A stretch of 16,276 bases of DNA from Candidatus Zhuqueibacterota bacterium RBG_16_48_16 (GCA_001771235.1 METF01000080.1:4515-20790), one strand, 5' to 3'. Counted from the stretch's first letter, positions 1 through 7,886 are shown. Notes: a model not told the origin generated them from the letters alone. A program made the numbers and translations.

Positions 1-327
1 CACATCTGCACGGCGAGCAACGTGGGCGCTGTTTTATGGAAAAACAAAATACCTCTCTTTGTCAAAAAACATCTTTTTGAAAATTTAACGGCTGTTTCGG
101 CGCTGGAGCTGGCGCTGAACGGTGGCGAAGATTATGAGCTTCTTTTCACGATCAGGCCTGACACGCCGGGCCGGCTTTTGCAGGAAATCTCAAAAGAGCT
201 TGAAACTCCGCTCACGCATATCGGAGAGATCGTGCCTTTGGAACAGGGCGTGAAGGTGATCGATGAACATGGACGGCCGCTCAACATTGAAGCCAGGGGA
301 TGGGACCATTTCAAAGACAATTCATAG
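1..327 (+). CDS. thiL: Thiamine-monophosphate kinase, C-terminal part (5' end outside window)
   Basis: This is the last 108 codons of ThiL, which phosphorylates thiamine monophosphate to the coenzyme thiamine diphosphate in the cytoplasm. The frame is open from base 1, so the gene begins upstream of the window. The family-typical elements visible are HICTASNVGA at the left edge (ThiL proteins usually read as a variant of C-x-A-S-x-V-G-A), GGEDYELLFT in the middle and a GWDHF ending. The stop is TAG at 325-327. The chain is intact to its normal C-terminus. The next gene is convergent, and the gap between them is filled by a large palindrome that may end transcription. The assignment rests on motif recognition and is firm; only the N-terminal half cannot be judged. 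Confidence 0.95.
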   Translation, partial: HICTASNVGAVLWKNKIPLFVKKHLFENLTAVSALELALNGGEDYELLFTIRPDTPGRLLQEISKELETPLTHIGEIVPLEQGVKVIDEHGRPLNIEARGWDHFKDNS

Positions 328-356
328 CCCGGATAAACCGGAACCCAATAAAATAG

Positions 357-457
357 AACCACGAATTTGCACCAATTACACACGAATTTGCACGAATTAG
401 AATTAATCTCGGTGTACAAATTCGTGAAATTCATTTAATTCGTGAAAATTCGTGGTT
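357..457. repeat. Palindromic intergenic repeat built of AATTCGTG/CACGAATT words
   Basis: The outer arms AACCACGAATTT (357-368) and AAATTCGTGGTT (446-457) are perfect inverted copies. Inside the left arm CACGAATT recurs in direct orientation, with a degenerate CACCAATT between copies, at about 10 bp steps. The right arm carries AATTCGTG and the degenerate AAATTCAT in the opposite sense. The whole could fold as one long hairpin in DNA or RNA. It sits between the convergent thiL and AAA+ genes, so a bidirectional terminator role is possible. Similar sequence is common between genes of environmental bacteria, which suggests a dispersed family rather than a gene-specific site. Nothing else is seen in the 212-nt gap. 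Confidence 0.8.
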
Positions 458-539
458 AAATTTTTCAGAACCTAACTTTTGCCATATTTGTACACAAATT
501 GATTTCTAAGATACTACGAACCATTGACACAAAAGGCGT

Positions 540-2063
540 TCATGCCTGGCGATGATAATCCGATCTGGGGAGATCATCGACATCGTCATCTTCGTCTGAT
601 GAGAGCATGCTTGACAGCAGGTCTTCAAAATGCAGCCCGCTTTCAATAACTTGTTTGCTCAAAATGGAATACTCTGCCAGCCCATGAAGTGCAAATTCCA
701 TAAATGAAAGTTTTTCTTCTTTGCTGAGCTTTGGAACATAGGTTTCTACCAGAGCAGCGAGATTGGGCACCAAGTACAACGTCTTTTCATATTCGTCGTT
801 CGAAATATCATTCAAAATATCCAGGGCATTCCCTTTTCTAAACCACTCTGCAATCGAGTAATAAGGACTTTTTTCAGGAGTCTTTTTAAATTTTTCAGGA
901 TTTGGAAAATACTCCACAAAAACCGAACGAATGGATTTCCCGATCAAATACCTCGCCACTTTGGCAGGTCCTTCCTGCTCACCCTCGTAAACCAGCTCCA
1001 CCTTTCCGGTGATCGCAGGAATGATTCCATCAAAATCCGAAATCCTCGCAACGGTCTTTTCCTCCTCATGAATGTATAATCTTCTTTCCGCCGCACTGGC
1101 CAGGCTTTCATAAGCGGTTATCGGCAGCCTTGCCGAAACCCCACTCTTTGCATCAATGTATTCGCTTTTTCTCGCCTCGAAGGCGATTTGCTCGATGAGT
1201 GATTGGGCAAGCTCCGGAATCCTGACAGTCTCAAAAATAGATTTATCCGTCCTGATTTCCTGCCGGGTTATGGCCTTGGCCACATCCATTGTTTTCGGAT
1301 AGTGCGTCAGAATCTGGCTCTCGATTCGATCCTTCAACGGGGTCACAATCGAGCCCCGGTTGGTATAGTCCTCCGGATTGGCCGTAAAAACGAATTGAAT
1401 GTCCAATGGCAGGCGAATCTTGAATCCGCGAATCTGGATATCTCTTTCCTGCAATATATTGAACAGGGCAACCTGAATTCTGGCCTGCAAATCAGGCAGC
1501 TCGTTTATGACAAATATCGAGCGATGCGAATGCGGTATCAAGCCATAGTGAATGACCCGTTCATCCGAGTAGGGCAATTTCAATGTGGCCGCTTTGATGG
1601 GATCGACATCGCCAATAATATCCGCAATGGACACATCCGGGGTGGCGAGTTTTTCGGTGTAGCGCTCGTTGCGGTGCAGCCACTCGATCGGCGTGTCGTC
1701 GCCAGCCTCGGAAACCAGATCGCGGGCAAATTTTGACACAGGCTGAAAAGGATCGTCATTGATTTCAGAGCCGGCGACAACCGGGATGAGCTCGTCCAAA
1801 AAATCGATCATCAACCTGGCGATTTTCGTCTTTGCCTGGCCGCGCAATCCAAGAAGAATGATATTATGTCGGGAAAGGATCGCCCGCTCCAGATCGGGCA
1901 CGACCGAATCATCGTAACCTAAAATACCGTCGAACAGTCTGCTGCCAGCTTTGAGTCGGCATATTAAATTCTCTCTCAGCTCATCTTTGATGGGTCTTGA
2001 TTTATAGCCGGAAGCCTTTAGCTGCCCGAACGTCTTGATCTTTAAAAGCTCATTTCGAACCAT
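540..2063 (-). CDS. MoxR/BchI-like AAA+ ATPase with long C-terminal extension
   Basis: A 507-residue AAA+ ATPase of the MoxR / magnesium-chelatase ChlI-like class. These usually act as chaperone-like motors together with VWA proteins. Walker A is GLRGQAKT (72-79), Walker B is IFVINELPD (183-191), a sensor-1 type FTANPED lies at 226-232, and PLKDRIESQI (242-251) carries the likely arginine finger R246. Ordinary MoxR proteins are about 330 residues, so residues after about 270 form an extra C-terminal region, ending in an acidic stretch (490-498). The ATG start is supported by AAAGGA five bases upstream. The VWA gene lies 18 nt upstream on the same strand, so the two are probably one transcript and one complex. 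Substrate and pathway cannot be read from the sequence. No metal-chelatase H subunit is nearby, so a role in chlorophyll or cobalamin synthesis is unlikely. Confidence 0.88.
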   Translation of the reverse strand: MVRNELLKIKTFGQLKASGYKSRPIKDELRENLICRLKAGSRLFDGILGYDDSVVPDLERAILSRHNIILLGLRGQAKTKIARLMIDFLDELIPVVAGSEINDDPFQPVSKFARDLVSEAGDDTPIEWLHRNERYTEKLATPDVSIADIIGDVDPIKAATLKLPYSDERVIHYGLIPHSHRSIFVINELPDLQARIQVALFNILQERDIQIRGFKIRLPLDIQFVFTANPEDYTNRGSIVTPLKDRIESQILTHYPKTMDVAKAITRQEIRTDKSIFETVRIPELAQSLIEQIAFEARKSEYIDAKSGVSARLPITAYESLASAAERRLYIHEEEKTVARISDFDGIIPAITGKVELVYEGEQEGPAKVARYLIGKSIRSVFVEYFPNPEKFKKTPEKSPYYSIAEWFRKGNALDILNDISNDEYEKTLYLVPNLAALVETYVPKLSKEEKLSFMEFALHGLAEYSILSKQVIESGLHFEDLLSSMLSSDEDDDVDDLPRSDYHRQA

Positions 2064-2081
2064 GAAAATCCTTTCTGCAAT

Positions 2082-3182
2082 CTATGTGACTCGTTTCCGT
2101 CTATTCCGAATGTAATCCTCAAAAACATATTCACCCAGGCCTTTTAAGCTGCTGTAAAAGGCCCTGCCGTTATTGGTTTTGGTGAACTCTCTGACAAAGC
2201 GCTGCAAGTAAGGATCGCGGGCAACCATAAACGTCGTCACCGGGATGCCTGCTCGCCGCAGCCTGGCGGCCTGGTTCAGCGTTTTGTTCACTATTTTTCT
2301 ATCCAGGCCGAAACTGTTTTTATAATAACCGATGCCCTCTTTAAGGCAGGTGGGTTTGCCGTCGGTAATCATAAAAATCTGTTTGTTGGATGTCTTTCTT
2401 CGCCGAAGAATGTCCGCCGCCAGCTCGAGGCCGGCAACGGTGTTGGTATGAAACGGGCCGACCTGCAAATAGGGGATGTCCCTCAGCTCGACTTGCCAGG
2501 AATCATTGCCGAATACAATAATATCGAGGGTATCTTTCGGATACCGTGTTTTGATCAGCTCGGCAAGAGCCATGGCCACTTTTTTGGCCGGGGTGATCCG
2601 ATCCTCACCATACAAAATCATCGAATGGGAAATATCGATCATCAGCACAGTCGACGTTTGCGTTTTGTACTCATTGTTAATAATCTCAAGATCGTCTTCG
2701 GTGAGCAAAAAGTCGGATATGCCATGCTGAACCTGCGCGTTTTTCAGAGATTCCGTCACCGCAATCTGATCGAAGGTATCGCCGAACTGGAATTGCCGCA
2801 AATCGGTCGTCGGCTCATCACCAAAGCCGGTGTGATGGGTTCTGTGATTTCCGCGCCTTGATTTCTTTAACTTGCCAAAAATCTCCTCCAGCGAGCGCCG
2901 GCGAATGGTCCTTTCGGTTTTAGCCGTCGGCCTGAACAGCATACCGTTTTCGTTGGATTCCTCGATATATCCCTTGTCCTTAAGCTCCTGAATAAAATCT
3001 CCCATGCCATAACCATCATCCGTCAGGCCGTACCGCTGGTCCAACTGGGTCAGCCAGCTCAACGCTTCGGATATATCTCCCGAGGTAAAAATGAGGATCT
3101 GCAAAAACATATTGAGCAAATTCTTGAAAATATTCTTGTCGTCCTCGGAAGGGATATAATCTGTAAATCGTATTCCGATCAC
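2082..3182 (-). CDS. VWA-domain protein with intact MIDAS, partner of the AAA+ ATPase
   Basis: A 366-residue protein with a C-terminal von Willebrand factor A domain. The metal-ion-dependent adhesion site is complete: DISHS at 183-187, a threonine in HTNTVAG (T246 or T248) and D274 in MITDGKPT. Residues 1-100 have no domain I recognise. Residues 100-150 form a basic linker followed by a QFGDTFDQIAVTESLKNA segment, which I recognise from VWA proteins paired with BchI-like ATPases in several phyla. There is no signal peptide or membrane segment, so it is probably cytoplasmic. The start is GTG at 3182-3180, preceded by GAGGTG at good spacing. By analogy with BchI/BchD and RavA/ViaA, the MIDAS probably contacts the ATPase; the actual client is unknown. 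Confidence 0.88.
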   Translation of the reverse strand: MIGIRFTDYIPSEDDKNIFKNLLNMFLQILIFTSGDISEALSWLTQLDQRYGLTDDGYGMGDFIQELKDKGYIEESNENGMLFRPTAKTERTIRRRSLEEIFGKLKKSRRGNHRTHHTGFGDEPTTDLRQFQFGDTFDQIAVTESLKNAQVQHGISDFLLTEDDLEIINNEYKTQTSTVLMIDISHSMILYGEDRITPAKKVAMALAELIKTRYPKDTLDIIVFGNDSWQVELRDIPYLQVGPFHTNTVAGLELAADILRRRKTSNKQIFMITDGKPTCLKEGIGYYKNSFGLDRKIVNKTLNQAARLRRAGIPVTTFMVARDPYLQRFVREFTKTNNGRAFYSSLKGLGEYVFEDYIRNRRKRVT

Positions 3183-3232
3183 CAGGCATCACCTCGTAAA
3201 TAGAGTGTCTATTCAGGTATCATAATTTTTTT

Positions 3233-3305
3233 GCCACGAAAACTCGAAGACACAAAGGTTCACAAAGATTTTTCGTGCTCCTTAGTGGCTTTGCGACTTG
3301 GTGGC
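3233..3305. repeat. Imperfect palindromic repeat of the GCCACGAAG...CTTNGTGGC type
   Basis: The left arm starts GCCACGAA (3233) and continues with words CGAAGACA and CACAAAG at steps of about 8 bp. The right arm ends CTTGGTGGC (3305) after TTAGTGGC and TTTGCGAC, which are the complementary words. A small inner quasi-palindrome, CACAAAG/TTTCGTG, sits at the centre. The element lies between the divergent VWA and porX genes, outside the predicted porX promoter. I recognise this as a repeat type that is frequent between genes in uncultured bacteria. No protein is encoded here. Confidence 0.7.
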
Positions 3306-3415
3306 TGAATAGATACAAAATAGATGAGATTACTATTATGTTTTTGAAACCATACCCATCGTGGTTTTATTCGCAATCTGGCAAGAATCTTTTCTCCTGC
3401 CAGCGAAAAACACAA

Positions 3416-3446
3416 TTGACTCCGTTCATAAAATTTGTTACTTTTA
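3416..3446 (+). promoter_or_regulatory. Promoter of porX
   Basis: TTGACT (3416-3421) is followed after 17 bp by TACTTT (3439-3444), a fair sigma70-type pair. The same bases also fit the Bacteroidota pattern, with TTG then TACTTTTA for TAnnTTTG about 20 bp later. Transcription would start near 3451, about 20 nt before the TTG codon at 3471. This excludes the longer reading frame that begins at 3435. The 11-mer AAATTTGTTAC at 3431-3441 recurs upstream of holA. Confidence 0.6.
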
Positions 3447-3470
3447 CCATCTTTTGAAAGCGAGGTTCCA

Positions 3471-5033
3471 TTGGCAAAAACAAAAAGACACATACTTTGG
3501 GTCGATGACGAAATCGAGCTGCTCCGGCCGCATCTCATATTCCTGGCAGAAAAAGGATACAAAGTCACTCCTGTGGCCAATGCGGAAGATGCCATCGAGC
3601 TGGTCAAACAAAATGAATATGACATCGTTCTGCTGGACGAAATGCTGCACGGCATGGATGGTCTGACGGCGCTGAACGAAATCAAAGACCTTAAGCCGGG
3701 ACTGCCGATTATCATGGTTACGAAGAGCGAAGAAGAATCGCTCATGGAAGAGGCTATCGGGGGAAAGATTGACGACTATCTCACCAAGCCGGTAAATCCC
3801 AGCCAGATACTGGCGGCCTGTAAAAGACTATTAGACAAAAAAACGATCTCCGGGCAGAAAATTTCCCGTGATTACACCGCCGAGTTTCGCGAAATCGCCG
3901 TCAGGCTTCTCAGCCCAATGGAGTGGCAGGACTGGATCGACGTTCATTTACAGCTCTCGGAGTGGGATTTGGAAATCGATCAGCATCCAGATCTCGGCTT
4001 AAAGCAAACCCTCTATGATCAAAAGCGCGCTTGCAACATTGAATTCGGCCGCTACATCGAAAAGAACTACAGGGGCTGGCTGCACGGACAAAATCGGCCG
4101 GCCCTGTCCATTGATGTAATCCCGCAATTCATTCTTCCTCATGTGAAAAATGATAAACGGGTCCTTTTGCTGGTCATCGACAATTTGCGGCTGGATCAAT
4201 GGCTGGTTTTGGAGCCGCTGCTCCGGGATTATTACAGGATCAACAGACAATACTATTTTTCGATCTTGCCGACGGCCACGCCTTATGCACGAAATGCGAT
4301 CTTTGCAGGATTGTTTCCCAGTGAAATCGAGGAGATGATACCGGAGCTTTGGCAAGGCGATAATGAGAATGATGACCTCAGCCGCAACAGAAACGAGCAG
4401 CAGTTGCTGGAAGCACAGCTCAAAAGGATCGGGGTCGAGCTGAAACCAGAGCCGAAATATGCCAAAATCCTGGATATGCACGAATCGAGAAACGTCGCCC
4501 GAAAAATTAAAGAATATGCCAGCGTGCCGCTGTCAACCATCGTCGTGAACTTTATGGATATTTTGGCGCACACGCGCAGCTCTAACGATTTGATCAAAGA
4601 AATGATTCCTAATGAAGCCGCCTTTCGCACCATGACGCGCTCGTGGTTCGAGCATTCTCACATCTTCGAGGCCCTGCGGGAGCTTGCCGATTATGACAGC
4701 ACCATCGTCATCACCTCGGATCATGGAAGCATTCGGGGTCTGCGCGGTGCTAAAGTCATTGGCGACCGCGAAACCTCAACCAGCCTGCGCTACAAATACG
4801 GCCGTAATCTCAGGGTTGACAGCAAATACGCTATGATCATCAAAGAGCCAAGAGAATACAAACTGCCCGCGCGAGGTGTCAATACAAACTACATCATATC
4901 GAAGGAAGATTATTACTTTGTTTATCCGACCAATTATCATTATTATTTGAATTATTACGCGGACAGCTTTCAACACGGCGGCATCTCGATGGAGGAAATG
5001 ATCCTTCCCATAGTCACCCTGGAGCCAAAGTAA
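3471..5033 (+). CDS. porX: PorX-type response regulator with PglZ/alkaline-phosphatase-like domain
   Basis: A 520-residue fusion of a receiver domain and a PglZ-type phosphatase/phosphodiesterase domain, the architecture of PorX. In Bacteroidota, PorX with the kinase PorY controls type IX secretion genes, and a PorX has been shown to cleave oligonucleotides. The receiver (about 7-122) has acidic pair D12/D13, phospho-acceptor D56, T84 and K106 (YLTKPV), so it looks phosphorylatable. The C-terminal domain (about 225-520) shows the likely zinc ligands and nucleophile: D237 (VIDN), T268 or T270 (LPTATPYARN), D363/H367 (FMDILAH), D417/H418 (TSDHGS) and H502 (QHGG). The TTG start is chosen because GCGAGG lies 5 nt upstream, the predicted promoter ends just before it, and homologues begin a few residues before ILWVDDE. 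The tsaE gene follows 6 nt after the stop, a linkage also seen in Bacteroidota. No cognate kinase lies in the window. Whether this host has type IX secretion cannot be told here. Confidence 0.92.
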   Translation: MAKTKRHILWVDDEIELLRPHLIFLAEKGYKVTPVANAEDAIELVKQNEYDIVLLDEMLHGMDGLTALNEIKDLKPGLPIIMVTKSEEESLMEEAIGGKIDDYLTKPVNPSQILAACKRLLDKKTISGQKISRDYTAEFREIAVRLLSPMEWQDWIDVHLQLSEWDLEIDQHPDLGLKQTLYDQKRACNIEFGRYIEKNYRGWLHGQNRPALSIDVIPQFILPHVKNDKRVLLLVIDNLRLDQWLVLEPLLRDYYRINRQYYFSILPTATPYARNAIFAGLFPSEIEEMIPELWQGDNENDDLSRNRNEQQLLEAQLKRIGVELKPEPKYAKILDMHESRNVARKIKEYASVPLSTIVVNFMDILAHTRSSNDLIKEMIPNEAAFRTMTRSWFEHSHIFEALRELADYDSTIVITSDHGSIRGLRGAKVIGDRETSTSLRYKYGRNLRVDSKYAMIIKEPREYKLPARGVNTNYIISKEDYYFVYPTNYHYYLNYYADSFQHGGISMEEMILPIVTLEPK

Positions 5034-5039
5034 GCCATA

Positions 5040-5528
5040 GTGCATAGATCGATTGAAAATAACGTTTCCCAAACTTCATTGAAAACGCTTTTTCACGTGA
5101 TCTCGAAAAGCCCGGAGCAGACCCAGGCGCTCGGCAAAAAGCTGGCCGGTCATTTAACCGAAGACACGGTGGTTGCATTCTTTGGTGACCTGGGCAGCGG
5201 CAAGACCACATGCATAAAAGGAGTCTGTGCCGGTCTGGATGTGGAGGAGACCGTAACCAGCCCGACCTTTACTCTTATAAACGAATATAGAGGCCGGCTG
5301 CCCGTTTTCCATTTCGATTTTTATCGCCTCAATTCTGCGGATGAGCTTCATGGCATCGGCGTTTCGGAATACTTTTCCAAAGGCGGTATTTCTCTCATAG
5401 AATGGCCGGAAATAATTTTAAACGAGCTGCCCCTCAATCGCTTCGAGGTTCATCTCTCTTGCTTGTTCGAAAACGGCCTTGAAAGCAAGAGGGATATTAT
5501 CGTTTATCGCCACGCACCTTTGCTCTAA
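5040..5528 (+). CDS. tsaE: tRNA t6A biosynthesis ATPase TsaE
   Basis: TsaE (formerly YjeE) is the ATPase that resets the TsaB-TsaD complex during formation of N6-threonylcarbamoyladenosine at position 37 of ANN-decoding tRNAs. Visible motifs are the P-loop GDLGSGKTT (49-57), the switch-like TSPTFTLINEY (73-83), HFDFYRL (91-97) and LIEWPE (119-124). All are family hallmarks. The length of 162 residues is normal. The start is taken as GTG 5040, 6 nt after porX; the Shine-Dalgarno is poor, so translational coupling to porX is likely. TTG at 5079 is an alternative start that would remove 13 residues before the conserved part. The next gene, tsaB, begins 34 nt after the stop and encodes its functional partner. 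Confidence 0.95.
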   Translation: MHRSIENNVSQTSLKTLFHVISKSPEQTQALGKKLAGHLTEDTVVAFFGDLGSGKTTCIKGVCAGLDVEETVTSPTFTLINEYRGRLPVFHFDFYRLNSADELHGIGVSEYFSKGGISLIEWPEIILNELPLNRFEVHLSCLFENGLESKRDIIVYRHAPLL

Positions 5529-5562
5529 ATTGCCAAATCCTGTAAATCAGAAAGATAGTCTA

Positions 5563-6243
5563 GTGATTTTACTCGGAATAGAAACGGCGACGCAGATTTG
5601 CGCCGCAGCTCTCATCAAAGACGGCTTGCTCCTTGCGGAATTCAGGCTCAACATCAAAAACATTCACGCTAAAAAGCTGCCGCTGCTTATTCAGCACCTG
5701 TGTAACCTGGCGGATATTGAGGCCAGCCAGCTCAGCGGGATTGCCGTTTCCATCGGTCCGGGATCGTTCACCGGTTTGCGCATAGGACTCTCTTTTGCCA
5801 AAGGATTGGCATTCACCGATGGCATACCGATCATTCCGGTCGGAACGCTCGAAGCCCTGGCAAAACAATGTCCGTCCGATAAAGTCGTGGTGCCGACGCT
5901 TTTTGCCCGCAATGAAGAGGTCTATGCCGCCGCTTTTCAGCATCAGGATGGATCGTTGCGAAAGATCAAAGAGGTCACCGTTTTGCATATTAACGACTTG
6001 CCGCAATTTGCACCCGGCCGTTTTTTGGTCATTCCTCCGGCGCACAAATCCATTCAGCAACAAATGGATCAATTGGAGCTGGAATATGCTTCCCCGGAAT
6101 TCAGTTTGCCCGCTGCGGCTACGGTTGCGAAGCTTGGGTACGAACACATTTTACAGGGCGGGCCGATTCCCGACCCGGCCACGCTGGAGCCGGCGTACTA
6201 TCAAAATTTCGTCCCCGGTAAGCCTAAAAAGAGGACAGGATGA
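5563..6243 (+). CDS. tsaB: tRNA t6A biosynthesis protein TsaB
   Basis: TsaB is the inactive ASKHA-fold partner that dimerises with TsaD in t6A37 synthesis. The N-terminus MILLGIETAT and the signature SIGPGSFTGLRIG (63-75) identify it, and the 226-residue length is typical. The GTG start at 5563 is preferred over the upstream in-frame TTG at 5479, because it places ILLGIET at the N-terminus as in the family and avoids overlap with tsaE. The Shine-Dalgarno (AGAAAG) is weak. The conserved LEPAYYQNFVP segment (208-218) lies close to the end. The last four codons (KRTG) and the TGA stop read through the first words of an ACAGGAT repeat, so the present C-terminus was probably set by that insertion. 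TsaD is not in the window. Confidence 0.94.
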   Translation: MILLGIETATQICAAALIKDGLLLAEFRLNIKNIHAKKLPLLIQHLCNLADIEASQLSGIAVSIGPGSFTGLRIGLSFAKGLAFTDGIPIIPVGTLEALAKQCPSDKVVVPTLFARNEEVYAAAFQHQDGSLRKIKEVTVLHINDLPQFAPGRFLVIPPAHKSIQQQMDQLELEYASPEFSLPAAATVAKLGYEHILQGGPIPDPATLEPAYYQNFVPGKPKKRTG

Positions 6244-6388
6244 CAGGATTTCACAGGATTTTCAGGATAATGTTTTAGAAGATTTTTGGAAGTTGATCAA
6301 GACAGCAGTCTTGTTGATCTTTGAAGATGTTTCAGAATTTTAGCGAATTGATCCGGTTTTATCCTGCATCATCCTGTGATCCTGTCAT
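6233..6388. repeat. Palindromic intergenic repeat built of ACAGGAT words, overlapping the tsaB stop
   Basis: The left arm (6233-6270) has ACAGGAT three times and a final CAGGATAA in direct order, at steps of 8 to 11 bp. The right arm (6359-6388) is its reverse complement with small length differences: it reads ATGACAGGAT, then CACAGGAT, then CAGGATAA on the minus strand. The interior (6295-6319) holds a small hairpin, CAAGAC-AGCA-GTCTTG extended by GATC on each side with a two-base bulge. The element fills the gap between tsaB and the rimI promoter and contributes the tsaB stop codon at 6241-6243. Confidence 0.82.
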
Positions 6389-6427
6389 AAATATCCGGAT
6401 ACCCTGTGATTGGTTCCATAACAAGGA

Positions 6428-6456
6428 TTGACAAGCTCGCTATTAAATGGTATTCA
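6428..6456 (+). promoter_or_regulatory. Promoter for the rimI-accD-surE group
   Basis: A perfect TTGACA (6428-6433) and TATTCA (6451-6456) are separated by 17 bp. The pair lies directly after the ACAGGAT palindrome and before rimI. Transcription would begin near 6463. This makes the first in-frame ATG (6447) an unlikely start, since it lies inside the spacer. Confidence 0.5.
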
Positions 6457-6473
6457 GGAATCGACATACCGGT

Positions 6474-6974
6474 ATGGCAGAAAGTCCGGTCTTAAATGAT
6501 CATGTAAGGACTCTTTCGGCAAAGATTGGGCCCTTAGACATTCTCTTTCGGCCCATGAGCCGGAATGACCTCGATGCGATTTGTCAGCTCGAAAAGGATA
6601 TCTTCAAGTCGCCGTGGTCCAGGCGCAGCTTTGAGATCGAATTGTCCAGGCCGGAATATTCGCATTCATACGTTCTTGAGCATCGTCATGCAGTCGCCGC
6701 ATACACCGTCCTTTGGTTTATGGCCGATGAATGCCACATTGCCAATCTTGCCGTAGCGGCCAATTACAGAAATCGAGGAATAGGCAGTTGGTTTTTGAAG
6801 AAAATAATCGAGATCGCGAAGGATAACAGATCAACCATCATCCACCTCGAAGTCAGGACGACCAACGATGCGGCCATAAGGTTGTATGAAAAATTCGAGT
6901 TTGAAGCCGTCGGCATCCGCAGAGACTATTATTCCACTGGCGAGGATGCATTGTTGATGAGCCTGCCAATATAA
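6474..6974 (+). CDS. rimI: Ribosomal-protein-alanine N-acetyltransferase RimI-like (GNAT)
   Basis: A GNAT-fold acetyltransferase of the RimI type, which acetylates the N-terminus of ribosomal protein S18. From the ATG at 6474 (166 residues), the first strand is LDILFRP (21-27). DECHIANLAV (85-94) is followed by the acetyl-CoA pyrophosphate loop RNRGIG (99-104). EVRTTNDAAIRLYEKFEF (126-143) is the typical RimI C-terminal block with N131 and Y138. RimI genes often neighbour tsaB, as here. The start is uncertain. ATG 6447 lies between the predicted promoter boxes; ATG 6474 gives a very short leader with no clear ribosome site; ATG 6555 would delete the first strand. accD follows 24 nt later. Another N-terminal acetyltransferase specificity cannot be excluded. 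Confidence 0.87.
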   Translation: MAESPVLNDHVRTLSAKIGPLDILFRPMSRNDLDAICQLEKDIFKSPWSRRSFEIELSRPEYSHSYVLEHRHAVAAYTVLWFMADECHIANLAVAANYRNRGIGSWFLKKIIEIAKDNRSTIIHLEVRTTNDAAIRLYEKFEFEAVGIRRDYYSTGEDALLMSLPI

Positions 6975-6998
6975 CAACTATCGTGAGAAATATAAATC

Positions 6999-7886
6999 AT
7001 GGAATGGTTTAAGCGCGTAAAACGGGGGCTTCAGCCACAGGAAAAGAAAGAATTTCCGGATGGCTTGTGGATCAAATGTGAAAGTTGTTCCGAAGTTCTC
7101 TATTTGAAAGAGCTGGAAAAGAATTTTTCCGTGTGCTCGAAATGCGGCTACCATTTCAGGATCAATAGCAATGAATATATAAAGCTCTTAGCCGACGAGG
7201 GCAGCTTTAAGGAATTTAATGTAAAATTAAAGTCGGTCGACCCGCTCAAATTTAAGGATTCAAGAAGATACTCCGATCGATTGCAGGAAGCCATTGCCAA
7301 AACAGGATTGAAAGAAGCCGTTCGAACCGGAACCTGCTCGCTCAATGCCCGACCCATTGTGTTGTGCGTCATGGACTTTCGCTTTGTCGGCGGCAGCATG
7401 GGCTCGGTTGTCGGAGAAAAGATTTCTCGCGCCATTGATGTGGCGCTGCAAAACAATCGATCCTTAATCATTGTTTCGGCTTCGGGCGGCGCCAGAATGC
7501 AGGAAGGCGCTTTGTCGCTCATGCAAATGGCAAAAACATCGGCCAAGCTGGCCATGCTTTCCGATCATAAAATTCCCTTTATCTCCATTCTCACCCACCC
7601 GACGACCGGCGGAGTCACGGCAAGCTTTTCCATGCTGGGAGATGTTATTTTGGCGGAGCCGGGAGCATTGATCGGCTTTGCCGGTCCGCGCGTGATAAAG
7701 CAGACAATCGGCCAGGATCTCCCCGACGGCTTTCAAAGATCGGAGTTTCTTTTAGAGCACGGCTTTGTCGATGTGATCGTGCAACGATTCGAAATAAAGC
7801 ACAAGCTTTCGCAGATTCTCTCGTTTTTCAACAATCTCGAGGTCGATCCAAAAAGCACCCTTAAAAACCGGGTTGGACAAGAGTGA
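6999..7886 (+). CDS. accD: Acetyl-CoA carboxylase carboxyltransferase subunit beta
   Basis: AccD is the beta subunit of the carboxyltransferase that moves the carboxyl group from carboxybiotin to acetyl-CoA, the first committed step of fatty acid synthesis. A four-cysteine zinc ribbon is present (C27, C30, C46, C49). The crotonase-fold part has SASGGARMQEG (160-170), PTTGGVTASF (201-210) and GFAGPRVI (226-233), all canonical. The length of 295 residues is normal. The N-terminus MEWFKRV is family-like, which supports the ATG start despite a weak ribosome site. The TGA stop overlaps the GTG start of surE by four bases, indicating translational coupling. The alpha subunit gene accA is not in the window. 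Confidence 0.97.
   Translation: MEWFKRVKRGLQPQEKKEFPDGLWIKCESCSEVLYLKELEKNFSVCSKCGYHFRINSNEYIKLLADEGSFKEFNVKLKSVDPLKFKDSRRYSDRLQEAIAKTGLKEAVRTGTCSLNARPIVLCVMDFRFVGGSMGSVVGEKISRAIDVALQNNRSLIIVSASGGARMQEGALSLMQMAKTSAKLAMLSDHKIPFISILTHPTTGGVTASFSMLGDVILAEPGALIGFAGPRVIKQTIGQDLPDGFQRSEFLLEHGFVDVIVQRFEIKHKLSQILSFFNNLEVDPKSTLKNRVGQE

Noticed and set aside
540..3182. Magnesium or cobalt chelatase subunits I and D
   Set aside because: The motifs match the wider BchI/BchD-like ATPase-VWA class, but no H/CobN-type subunit or tetrapyrrole gene is nearby, so the specific function is not supported.
3435..3470. Longer N-terminus of porX from TTG 3435
   Set aside because: The codon lies within the predicted promoter, has no ribosome site, and the extra residues precede the family's usual N-terminus.
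5569..6147. 192-codon open frame antisense to tsaB, and similar frames opposite glmS (11493-12068) and the AAA+ gene (1203-1736)
   Set aside because: All overlap clear coding genes on the other strand, lack ribosome sites and show no domain pattern.
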